The notes beneath the pieces were generated by a model that was not told where the DNA came from, did not search any database, and was given only the letters and a program-made list of their open reading frames with translations. Below, piece after piece: positions 1 through 5,946 of a DNA stretch of 9,692 bases (the first letter of the stretch is position 1; each line of letters opens with the position of its first letter). The DNA is from Candidatus Acidiferrales bacterium (GTDB taxonomy: Bacteria > Acidobacteriota > Terriglobia > Acidiferrales > UBA7541). The position numbers were made by a program, and so were the translations under genes. The DNA lies in contig JASHWB010000020.1 in the NCBI GenBank assembly GCA_030044295.1, forward strand, positions 1 through 9,692, written 5' to 3'.

Positions 1-236
1 GCGATACCGTGAACGTTCCCTACTACAACGGGCGCTCGCTGAGTTACCCCAGCGTGCGCCTCCGCATGGACTTTCGCGACCCAAATACCGTCGGTGATTT
101 CGTGTATCACTGCCATCTCTTGGAGCACGAAGATAACGGCATGATGGGCCTGATTCGCGTCGTGCCGGCGAGCGGCGAGCAAAAGCCGAAAGCGACATGC
201 TCCAAACGCTCGCAACGCGAATGCGGCGGAAATTAA
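1..236 (+). CDS. Multicopper oxidase, C-terminal end (partial, cut by window start)
   Basis: Only the last 78 codons are visible (complete codons from base 3, TAA at 234-236); the gene begins outside the window. The peptide carries the C-terminal copper signature of multicopper oxidases, HCHLLEHEDNGM, encoded at 108-143. The Cys and following His plus the Met are the usual type 1 copper ligands, and the two His flanking the Cys bridge to the trinuclear type 2/3 centre. The preceding segment (RMDFRDPNTVGDFVYHCH) fits the last cupredoxin domain. In the family, such enzymes oxidise phenols, metals or other one-electron donors and reduce oxygen to water, usually outside the cytoplasm. Substrate and signal peptide cannot be judged because the N-terminus is missing. 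A polar, Lys/Arg-containing tail follows the domain. Family assignment is firm; subfamily (laccase, CueO-like or other) is not. Confidence 0.9.
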   Translation, partial: DTVNVPYYNGRSLSYPSVRLRMDFRDPNTVGDFVYHCHLLEHEDNGMMGLIRVVPASGEQKPKATCSKRSQRECGGN

Positions 237-485
237 AGCCTCCGCACCCAGCCGCCCGCCGCCCCGCTTCACCTCGCATTCCGTAACCGGCTCCTTGTTC
301 CCGTGCCAACCTTTCAAACTTACGCTTGTAGATCGGATCGCTTCGCGCCCGGCGGAGTTCAATGCGCTGTAACTTAGATTTCTTTCGCGTTTAGCCACCT
401 GTACATGGCGTTGTAATACGTCCTTGGTATCACTCCTTGAGATTTGCCGTCCGTACCGCCGCAAGCAAATAAAGAGGAGGGAAGA
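237..485. other. Intergenic region between oxidase and phosphoesterase genes
   Basis: No coding sequence with convincing character is seen here. I found no clear terminator for the oxidase gene and no good sigma70-type promoter pair. The only definite signal is the strong Shine-Dalgarno AGGAGG at 475-480, five bases before the ATG at 486. The promoter of the phosphoesterase gene should lie in this stretch, but I cannot place it. Confidence 0.5.
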
Positions 486-2708
486 ATGAACCTGAAGCGT
501 TTAGCAGCTATGGCTTCTGACGCGCTTTGCATCGGCTTGACGACCCTAGCGCTTTTTCAGTTTACGGTAGGTGCTAATTTAGCGAGCGCGGCTCCGCCAC
601 CGTCTCCAGTCGAGCCCCGCGACGCCCAGACCACCTCACCGATCAAACACGTGATCGTAATCATTGGGGAAAACCGAAGTTTCGACCACGTGTTCGCCAC
701 CTATGCGCCCAAACATGGCCAAACGGTTTACAACCTCCTCTCCGAAGGCATCGTCAGCCTCGACGCAAATAAGAACGCCATCCCCGGGCCGAATTTCGAC
801 AAAGCGCAACAGCTATTCGGGCAAGACTACGGCACTTTCCTTCTCAGTCCGCCCAGCGCACCGTTCACCAGCAACGTAATGCCGCCTGAGCTGGTCGGGG
901 GTCCGAGCGGTGCAAACGGCTATTTCTCGGGCAGCAATCCTTGCGGCACGGGTATCACCGCAGTGCAGTGCGCCGAAGAATCCGAAAGCGGTTTGCCGGC
1001 GTCCTACTACCAAAGTCTCGCCAGCGGCGGCACCGGTCTCACGAGCAAAACGCCAGATACTCGCATCGCGAACGTTAACAACTTGCCCGCTGGGCCGTTC
1101 CAGCTGACCAATGGCGCCACGCTCCAATACACCGACTACGCTGCCAGCCCCGTCCATCGCTTCTATCAGATGTGGCAGCAGGAAGGCTGCAGTGCGGAAA
1201 ATTCAACGTACGACAACCCATCTGGTTGCACAGCCCAGCTGTTCTCGTATGTTGAAAATACTGTTGGCGCGGGTACCAATGGCGTCAATCAGCCGCCGCT
1301 GTGCTCCAGTGATGGCGACCACACACCTTGCTTTACGACCACCTACCTTTCAAGCGTTCCCAAAGCCACGACCACTGGAGAAGGCTCGACTGCTCTTGGG
1401 TTCTACAACGTGCAACAGGGAGACGTGCCCTATTTCAAGAGCCTCGCCGATAGCTACGCGATGAGCGACAACTTCCACCAATCCGTTGACGGTGGTACAG
1501 GCGCCAATCACATCATGTTTGGCCATGGTGATATGATTTATTTCCACGATCCCAACAGCAGCACGCCGTACGTGCCGCCCGAAAATCAGATGGTCTTCAC
1601 GCAACCGTACCAGAATCAGCCGAATCCAGACGCTGGCGTCGTCAATGAAATTGAAAACCCCAATCCCGCTCCAGGGACCAACAACTGGTACACCGAGGAT
1701 GGCTATGGCGAAAGCTACAACGCCGGTTACCCGCAGTCTGAGTGGTCCTACTCTTCCAATGCTGCGGTGTACGGCGGCGGCTCCTATAGCGATTGCTCCG
1801 ACACCTCTCAGCCGGGCGTTGGCGAGATCGTCGCCTATCTCAAATCGATCCACATCGATCCTCACTGCAAGCAGGGCCGCTACTACCTGCTGAACAATTA
1901 CAATCCCGGCTATTTCGGCAATGGCAAGGACGCTTACACCGACCAGAACCCGTCCAACACTCCGTTCACGGTTCCTCCGTCGTCCGTTCCCAGCATTGGC
2001 GACGACTTGAATAGCAACGGTATCTCGTGGAAGTACTACGGAGATCAGTGGAACAACTACGTCCCCGATCCGTACGAGCTCAACTACGGAACCAACGGCG
2101 CGAACGCTGACGAGTACTGCAACATCTGCAACCCGTTTCAGTACGACACCTCGATCATGTCGCATCCGGCTCAGGTGAAGGCGCACATCGCCGATTCCAT
2201 CAACTTGTACGCGGACATCGCTAACGGGGCGCTACCGGCAGTTTCGATCGTTAAGCCAAGCGGCTACGTCGATGGACACCCATCGTCGTCGAAACTCGAT
2301 CTCTTCGAGGGCTTCTGCCAAAAAATCATCGACGACGTGAAGGCATCACCGTACTGGAAGGATACGGCGATCTTCATCACCGAAGACGAAGGTGGCGGCT
2401 ATTACGATTCCGGTTACGTGCAGCCGCTCGACTTCTTCGGCGACGGAACGCGCATAATCTTCCTGGTCGTCTCTCCCTACACAAACCCCGGCCACATTTC
2501 GCATGAATACGCGGACCACGTGTCGATCCTCAAGTTCATCGAACGGAACTGGAGCATCGGGACGGTCAGCAAGCGCAGCCGGGATAACTTCCCAAACCCG
2601 ATCGCCGAGCGTTCCAACCCCTACGTGCCAACAAATAGTCCCGCTATCAGCGACCTCTGGGATCTGTTCGACTTCGGCAGCGGCCAAGGCGGAGGCGGCG
2701 GCCATTAA
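486..2708 (+). CDS. Exported phosphoesterase (phospholipase C / acid phosphatase family)
   Basis: A 740-residue protein of the phosphoesterase family that includes bacterial phospholipases C and AcpA-type acid phosphatases, which cleave phosphate esters outside the cytoplasm. The N-terminus is a signal peptide with a hydrophobic stretch and an ASA-A cleavage site near residue 35. The family hallmark GENRSFDH lies at about 61-68; E62-N63 match metal ligands known in AcpA. DGGTGANH near 335-341 matches the nucleophile loop, making T338 the likely nucleophile. TEDEGGGYYD (632-641) supplies the D634-E635 metal pair, and DHVSILKFIERNW (from 677) is the conserved C-terminal helix. The ATG at 486 is preferred over an in-frame TTG at 444 because AGGAGG sits five bases before it and the signal peptide starts there. 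Residues between about 90 and 330 and around 340-620 are long, Asn/Tyr/Gly-rich and include cysteines. The protein ends in a Gly-rich tail (GSGQGGGGGH). Likely role: phosphate scavenging or lipid turnover; substrate not determinable. Confidence 0.9.
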   Translation: MNLKRLAAMASDALCIGLTTLALFQFTVGANLASAAPPPSPVEPRDAQTTSPIKHVIVIIGENRSFDHVFATYAPKHGQTVYNLLSEGIVSLDANKNAIPGPNFDKAQQLFGQDYGTFLLSPPSAPFTSNVMPPELVGGPSGANGYFSGSNPCGTGITAVQCAEESESGLPASYYQSLASGGTGLTSKTPDTRIANVNNLPAGPFQLTNGATLQYTDYAASPVHRFYQMWQQEGCSAENSTYDNPSGCTAQLFSYVENTVGAGTNGVNQPPLCSSDGDHTPCFTTTYLSSVPKATTTGEGSTALGFYNVQQGDVPYFKSLADSYAMSDNFHQSVDGGTGANHIMFGHGDMIYFHDPNSSTPYVPPENQMVFTQPYQNQPNPDAGVVNEIENPNPAPGTNNWYTEDGYGESYNAGYPQSEWSYSSNAAVYGGGSYSDCSDTSQPGVGEIVAYLKSIHIDPHCKQGRYYLLNNYNPGYFGNGKDAYTDQNPSNTPFTVPPSSVPSIGDDLNSNGISWKYYGDQWNNYVPDPYELNYGTNGANADEYCNICNPFQYDTSIMSHPAQVKAHIADSINLYADIANGALPAVSIVKPSGYVDGHPSSSKLDLFEGFCQKIIDDVKASPYWKDTAIFITEDEGGGYYDSGYVQPLDFFGDGTRIIFLVVSPYTNPGHISHEYADHVSILKFIERNWSIGTVSKRSRDNFPNPIAERSNPYVPTNSPAISDLWDLFDFGSGQGGGGGH

Positions 2709-2748
2709 GGCACAACGGAATGAATAGTTGACTCTGCTGCGGAAATTT

Positions 2749-2785
2749 CTGGTGCCGCTTGCCAGTCCAAGGCTGGCGGCACCAG
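2749..2785. terminator. Bulged hairpin between convergent genes, possible bidirectional terminator
   Basis: An outer stem CTGGTGCC (2749-2756) pairs with GGCACCAG (2778-2785). After a four-base bulge GCTT (2757-2760), an inner stem GCCAG (2761-2765) pairs with CTGGC (2773-2777) around a seven-base loop. It lies 40 bases after the phosphoesterase stop and about 107 bases after the stop of the convergent small gene. Neither strand has a proper U-tract; on the minus strand the stem is followed only by AAATTT. It could instead be a dispersed intergenic repeat or an mRNA 3'-end stabiliser. Confidence 0.5.
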
Positions 2786-2892
2786 AGCATGACCTAGGAC
2801 TAGATTCTTCGCGGGGTGAAACGTCGCGGCCATACACCTTCACCGAAGTGGCTCTGCCGCGAATCTGATTGCAGTTGTGTTAGATGGGACTG

Positions 2893-3141
2893 TTAGGCGG
2901 TGGCCACTCGCGTCCTAGCTGTTCTTCGCCGTGGTTCTCCCTCGAATCGCTTCACATCTTCGATTGTATAAACGCTCTCGTACTCGCAGAGCACGCACCG
3001 AAGCGCAAAAGCACGGGATGAATCTGCCCCTTTGTGCTCGATTTCATCTTGCAGGCTGGCCACCTTCGGGGAAACGACTATCGGCTCATTACAGCGGGCG
3101 CAAAGCACTGCGCGATAGGTTTTTGCTAGTTGTGCAACCAT
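2893..3141 (-). CDS. Small protein with two CxxC pairs, putative zinc ribbon
   Basis: An 82-residue protein of unknown function. It contains C14-x2-C17 (CARC) and C49-x2-C52 (CVLC), separated by 31 residues, an arrangement typical of a four-Cys zinc-binding ribbon. The second pair sits in FALRCVLCEYESVY followed by the charged EDVKRFEGEP, and the C-terminus is basic (RRRTARTR). There is no signal peptide or membrane segment, so it should be cytoplasmic. The ATG has a good Shine-Dalgarno (GAGGG about five bases upstream on the minus strand), and a promoter-like pair lies 40-70 bases upstream, which supports a real gene. The basic tail could contact nucleic acid, but that is inference. It is convergent with the phosphoesterase gene and lies downstream of, and parallel to, the tRNA gene. 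Confidence 0.75.
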   Translation of the reverse strand: MVAQLAKTYRAVLCARCNEPIVVSPKVASLQDEIEHKGADSSRAFALRCVLCEYESVYTIEDVKRFEGEPRRRTARTRVATA

Positions 3142-3180
3142 GGAACCCTCATGTGATCAGATTTCAGGCCGGATTCAGGG

Positions 3181-3209
3181 AGCCTATCCCAACGCTTGGG
3201 TAGTGTCAA
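3181..3209 (-). promoter_or_regulatory. Sigma70-type promoter for the small CxxC gene
   Basis: Read on the minus strand, a perfect -35 TTGACA (3209 to 3204) is followed after exactly 17 bases by TAGGCT (3186 to 3181), which keeps the TA and final T of a -10 box. The predicted start of transcription near 3174 gives a leader of about 33 bases containing the GAGGG ribosome site. Placement and spacing are good; the -10 is weak, which fits a promoter that is regulated or low in activity. Confidence 0.5.
3184..3203 (-). promoter_or_regulatory. Inverted repeat between -35 and -10, possible operator
   Basis: The core CCCAA-GCG-TTGGG is a perfect 5+5 dyad (3188-3200), extended by CTA and TAG arms with one extra base on one side (whole element 3184-3203). 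It fills the spacer of the promoter at 3181-3209 and runs three bases into the -10 box, exactly where a repressor or a spacer-binding activator would act. No U-run follows, so it is not an evident terminator for the upstream tRNA. No regulator gene for it is visible in the window. Confidence 0.4.
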
Positions 3210-3359
3210 CCGTGCCCCAACGGAGACTTATGCAGCCAGCCCTACCTTACCGGTCTAAGGCGCCGAAGCATCTCGGGATTGGCAGCTAGGGAACGCTAAG
3301 ACAATAGAACTTCAGAACCGTCGCACAGTCAACTAATCCGAAAGAAAGCAGGTTAAAGC

Positions 3360-3435
3360 TGGAGCCGAGGAAGAGACTTGAACTCTTGACCTGCCGATTA
3401 CGAATCGGCTGCTCTACCAACTGAGCTACCTCGGC
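3360..3435 (-). tRNA. tRNA-Thr (anticodon CGT)
   Basis: A complete 76-base cloverleaf including an encoded CCA (3360-3362). The 7-bp acceptor stem is GCCGAGG/CCTCGGC, the D stem GCTC/GAGC, the anticodon stem GCCGA/TCGGC with loop TTCGTAA, and the T stem AAGAG/CTCTT with loop TTCAAGT. The anticodon CGT is at 3402-3400 and reads codon ACG (Thr). The discriminator base is T. No intron is present, and I see no duplicated 3' end nearby that would mark it as an integration site. Confidence 0.97.
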
Positions 3436-3444
3436 GCCCATTTA

Positions 3445-3463
3445 ATTGTAGCCAATTCTAGCA
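3445..3463 (-). promoter_or_regulatory. Candidate tRNA promoter (-10 region)
   Basis: On the minus strand an extended -10 (TG-C-TAGAAT, 3463 to 3455) and a second box TACAAT (3450 to 3445) lie just upstream of the tRNA 5' end at 3435. Either would give a leader of about 3-13 bases. I found no matching -35 consensus, so the exact promoter is uncertain. Confidence 0.3.
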
Positions 3464-3572
3464 TTGAACCGCGTTGCCTCGTAGAAAGCTATGGCACCCC
3501 TTGCCCGCTGCGTGACCGCGACCGAGGCCAAGTTGGCGCGCTCGAAAACCCCGAGCAGCATTTTTCTGCTCC

Positions 3573-3601
3573 TTGACACATCTCGCTTCGGCCTTTATAG
3601 A
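3573..3601 (+). promoter_or_regulatory. Promoter TTGACA-N17-TATAGA directly before the 164-residue gene
   Basis: TTGACA at 3573-3578 is followed after 17 bases by TATAGA at 3596-3601. Transcription would then begin at about 3607-3609, that is, at the ATG itself (3608). A small hairpin, GAGCAG (3553-3558) with CTGCTC (3566-3571), ends two bases before the -35. The box overlaps the AGAGGA ribosome-site-like sequence (3599-3604), so the two readings compete. Confidence 0.45.
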
Positions 3602-3607
3602 GGATGC

Positions 3608-4102
3608 ATGCCCCAATCCATATTGGTATTTGATTTCGGCACCAACGAAGACGCCGCGCAGCAGGCGCGGCATAAAGTGGAAGCCTGGAAACAAGGTTTC
3701 CGTTTGGGTAGCAAGATGCTCCTGAAATTTGAGCGCGAGGAAGACGCAGCCGCAACATCTTCGGCGCAAGCACCCAAAGCGGACGAGCCCTCGAAAGCGG
3801 CCGACAGTCCTGCCAAGGGCGGCAAGAAGAAAGCAGCCCCGAAATCTGGCGCGAAAACCGCCGCGAAGTCCGGCGCGAAAGCAGCGCACGAGCCGGAAGA
3901 GACTGAGGCGCCCGTTGCGCCGAACGCAAACGTCCGCTTGATGCTGCGCCTCCAGTTTTCCGATCACGAAAAGCTCTCGCACCAGCGTTGGCTCGATCGC
4001 ATACCCTCCGAAGAGCCGTTCAAATCCGCCGGCGGACAAACGATTCGTGCCGGCGACCCGGAATTTTCGAAGGCGGCTGAACTTTTCGATTCTCTCGACT
4101 GA
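3608..4102 (+). CDS. Hypothetical protein with Lys/Ala-rich central linker
   Basis: A 164-residue protein I do not recognise. Residues 1-45 (MPQSILVFDF onward, with ARHKVEAWKQGFRLGSKMLLKFER) look like a compact alpha/beta segment. Residues about 47-105 are low-complexity, rich in Ala, Lys, Ser and Pro, with KSGAK occurring twice. Residues 106-164 (VRLMLRLQFSDHEKLSHQRWLDRIP onward) again look folded and end in PEFSKAAELFDSLD. There is no signal peptide or membrane helix. The linker resembles the basic tails of histone H1-like or other nucleic-acid-binding bacterial proteins, but acidic residues on both sides balance it. ATG 3608 is chosen because AGAGGA lies just before it and the N-terminal fold begins there; an in-frame ATG at 3491 would add 39 residues but lies upstream of the best promoter. 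The VOC gene follows after 62 bases in the same direction. Confidence 0.7.
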   Translation: MPQSILVFDFGTNEDAAQQARHKVEAWKQGFRLGSKMLLKFEREEDAAATSSAQAPKADEPSKAADSPAKGGKKKAAPKSGAKTAAKSGAKAAHEPEETEAPVAPNANVRLMLRLQFSDHEKLSHQRWLDRIPSEEPFKSAGGQTIRAGDPEFSKAAELFDSLD

Positions 4103-4164
4103 GCAGAGCGGAAAAACCGAATGATTGCACTGTCGCCTTCGTCAACCAATACGAGGAATTTGCC

Positions 4165-4566
4165 ATGAACGCGAAACCCGAAGTCGTCCCTTTCCTTATG
4201 TTCACCGGACAAGCGGAGCAGGCCATGAACTTTTACGTCGGCCTGTTCGAGAACTCTCAGATAATCAGCATCAAGCGCTACGGCCCGGGCCAAGCGGGGC
4301 CTGAAGGTGCCGTGCAAGCGGCGGTCTTCGCCTTGAATGGCCGCACGTTCAAGTGCAGTGATAGCCCTCCGGTGCACAATTTCACCTTTACGCCTTCGGT
4401 CTCGTTCTTTGTCACCGCAGATGACGAAGCGAATGTGACGCGCTATTTTGAAGCGCTCTCCAAGGACGGCAAGGTATTCATGCCGCTGGCGGAATACCCA
4501 TTCAGCAAAAGGTTTGGCTGGGTGCAGGACCGGTTCGGCGTGTCCTGGCAGATTAGCGCGCAGTAA
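4165..4566 (+). CDS. VOC family protein (PhnB-like, glyoxalase fold)
   Basis: A 133-residue single-domain protein of the vicinal-oxygen-chelate superfamily, of the type often labelled PhnB-like or 3-demethylubiquinone-9 3-methyltransferase domain. Hallmarks are the N-terminal VVPFLMFTGQAEQAMNFYVGLF strand-helix unit, a central KRYGPG turn with a VQAAVFALNGRTFKCSD strand pair, and the C-terminal FGWVQDRFGVSWQIS signature. Length is normal for the family. The name 'methyltransferase' is historic and should not be taken as function; most members are uncharacterised cytoplasmic proteins. ATG 4165 has GAGGA at 4153-4157 with seven bases spacing. It lies 62 bases after the preceding gene and may share its transcript, though no functional link is evident. 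Confidence 0.88.
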   Translation: MNAKPEVVPFLMFTGQAEQAMNFYVGLFENSQIISIKRYGPGQAGPEGAVQAAVFALNGRTFKCSDSPPVHNFTFTPSVSFFVTADDEANVTRYFEALSKDGKVFMPLAEYPFSKRFGWVQDRFGVSWQISAQ

Positions 4567-4582
4567 GCCGCGCCGGGCGGCT
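4566..4582 (+). terminator. GC-rich hairpin at the VOC stop codon, weak terminator candidate
   Basis: AGCCGC (4566-4571) pairs with GCGGCT (4577-4582) around a five-base loop, beginning on the last base of the TAA. It is followed by CTTCG, not a U-tract, so intrinsic termination is doubtful. Confidence 0.3.
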
Positions 4583-4886
4583 CTTCGAAGACTCGCGCTG
4601 TAGGCGAACGGAAACGATCGCTGGTCGTCGTTCGGTAGAACCATTCGGCAAAGCCGCTCGCACTATTAGCAAGCGCCCATTCTGATGCCACCTTCTTGGC
4701 CGCTCCGTCCGGGGACGCCCGGGATTTGCGTCCGAAATTTTGTTCGTGAATAGACGGAAAATCTGGTGTCTGTTAAGGAGCCTTGGTATATAGTTCAGCG
4801 CGCTTGTCTGGAGCACCATTCGGCAGGTCCGGGCAAGGACAGAGCCTGCCGCTCAACCGCAGGGATTTTCGTCTCGGGGGATTTCA
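4567..4886. other. Intergenic region before the three-gene operon
   Basis: No gene is supported here. Besides the hairpin at 4566-4582, a second hairpin pairs GGACGC (4713-4718) with GCGTCC (4728-4733) and is followed by GAAATTTTG, making it the better candidate for ending the upstream transcript. A promoter-like -10 lies at 4784-4794. The last 100 bases would be the 5' leader of the operon. I saw no riboswitch-like fold that I could name. Confidence 0.45.
4784..4794 (+). promoter_or_regulatory. Extended -10 candidate for the three-gene operon
   Basis: TG-G-TATATA (4784-4792) overlaps TATAGT (4789-4794), an AT-rich island in GC-rich surroundings. No recognisable -35 is found at 16-18 bases upstream. 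Transcription from about 4800 would leave an 85-base leader before the TTG start at 4887. Confidence 0.35.
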
Positions 4887-5930
4887 TTGACGCAAATTTC
4901 TAGTCTGTCGCCTTTTCGCTTGACGTTCTTGATAGCCGCGGCGGCGCTGCTTGCGGCGCCGTGCGTTCCGCGCGCAGCGGCAAAGGGTGGCACTACCGCC
5001 GGAGCTTCGGCTGCTCGTATGCCGCGAGCCGCCGCTGCCACGGAATCGACCGGGTGCGACCGGGCATGCCTCGATGGGATGATGGACAAGTATTTGACGG
5101 CCATGGCCGCGCACGACCCCTCGAAAGCGCCGCTCGCGCCGGACGTGCAATACGCGCAGGATAACGTCCGCTTGAAGATCGGCCAAGCGCTGTGGGCCAC
5201 CATCAGCGGCCTGGGCCACTATCGCCACGATTTCGACGATCCCGAGGAAGGCAACGTCGGCGCCATTACCGTGGCGTACGAAAACGGCGTGGGCGCGATT
5301 CTGATCGTGCGATTGAAAGTGGTGAATCATCAGATCACCGAAGCCGAGCAGTTCGTGGCCCACGATCCGCACGGCGCAGCGGAGTACGAAAAAATGGGCA
5401 AGCCCGATCCGCGCTGGCTCGAGCCGATTCCTGCCGATCAGCGCGAGACGCGCGCGGCGCTCGATCAAGCTGCCTACATGTATCTCGAAGGCTTGCAGCT
5501 CAACGACGGCAAGGGTGTGTACGCGTTCACTCCGGACTGCCAGCGTACCGAGGACGCAACCTACACCACCAATCGCCCGCATCCGCAGAATTACGGGCAT
5601 GCCGATGAAACCGTCGACTTTACCTCGCTGAACTGCACGGACCAATACAAGCTGGGCTTTCTGGGATTCACCACCGGTGTGCGCGACCGGCGCTTTTTGG
5701 TGACGGACGTGGAGCGCGGAGCCGTGCTGGCCTCGTCGTATTTGGATTTTGACGGCACGGTGACGTCGATCAAGCTCACCAACGGCCAGGTATGGCACGT
5801 TCCGCACTACTTCATGGTGCCGCGGACCAATATCGCCAACGAAGCGTATCGCGTGGAAAAGGGCAGCATCAGCCGCATTGAAATGACCATGTACGAAATT
5901 CCGTTCAACATGAAGCCTGCGTTTCCATAA
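4887..5930 (+). CDS. Exported protein, first of two tandem CDRAC paralogs
   Basis: A 347-residue protein with a signal peptide (hydrophobic core LTFLIAAAALLAA, cleavage after about residue 32), so likely periplasmic. The mature part opens with CDRACLDGMMDKYLTAMAAHDP (C57, C61), then APLAPDVQYAQDN, a LWATISGLGHYRHDFDDPEEG stretch and LIVRLKVVNHQITEAEQFV. This order resembles SnoaL/NTF2-like domains as found in bacterial and fungal secreted proteins of the DUF8021 type; I make that link from memory of the pattern. The C-terminal half has a second helix-rich unit after DQRETRAALDQAAYMYLEGL and two more cysteines (C218, C250). No catalytic motif is evident. The TTG start at 4887 is chosen because a GGGGG ribosome site (4876-4880) precedes it by six bases and the signal peptide begins there. 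The gene leads a tight operon with a paralog and an MFS transporter. Confidence 0.85.
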   Translation: MTQISSLSPFRLTFLIAAAALLAAPCVPRAAAKGGTTAGASAARMPRAAAATESTGCDRACLDGMMDKYLTAMAAHDPSKAPLAPDVQYAQDNVRLKIGQALWATISGLGHYRHDFDDPEEGNVGAITVAYENGVGAILIVRLKVVNHQITEAEQFVAHDPHGAAEYEKMGKPDPRWLEPIPADQRETRAALDQAAYMYLEGLQLNDGKGVYAFTPDCQRTEDATYTTNRPHPQNYGHADETVDFTSLNCTDQYKLGFLGFTTGVRDRRFLVTDVERGAVLASSYLDFDGTVTSIKLTNGQVWHVPHYFMVPRTNIANEAYRVEKGSISRIEMTMYEIPFNMKPAFP

Positions 5931-5946
5931 ATTTCGGAGAAGACCT

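Noticed and set aside
444..485. TTG at 444 as the phosphoesterase start
   Set aside because: The extra 14 residues are encoded across the AGGAGG ribosome site itself, and the signal peptide begins at the ATG at 486.
1350..2186. A 278-codon minus-strand open frame inside the phosphoesterase gene
   Set aside because: Composition is low-complexity Val/Ile/Arg and no motif is present; the plus-strand frame has clear family motifs throughout.
2346..2843. A 165-codon minus-strand frame over the end of the phosphoesterase gene
   Set aside because: It runs through the conserved C-terminal phosphoesterase blocks and across the intergenic hairpin; it has no recognisable protein features.
3360..3435. 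tRNA-Thr as an integration (att) site
   Set aside because: No integrase gene and no second copy of the tRNA 3' end are visible in the window.
3491..3607. ATG at 3491 as the start of the 164-residue protein
   Set aside because: No good ribosome site, the added residues are uneven in character and would cover the best promoter; ATG 3608 fits better.
3964..4644. A 226-codon minus-strand open frame spanning the end of the Lys/Ala-linker gene and the VOC gene
   Set aside because: It overlaps two plus-strand genes with better support and shows no domain or ribosome site that I can identify.
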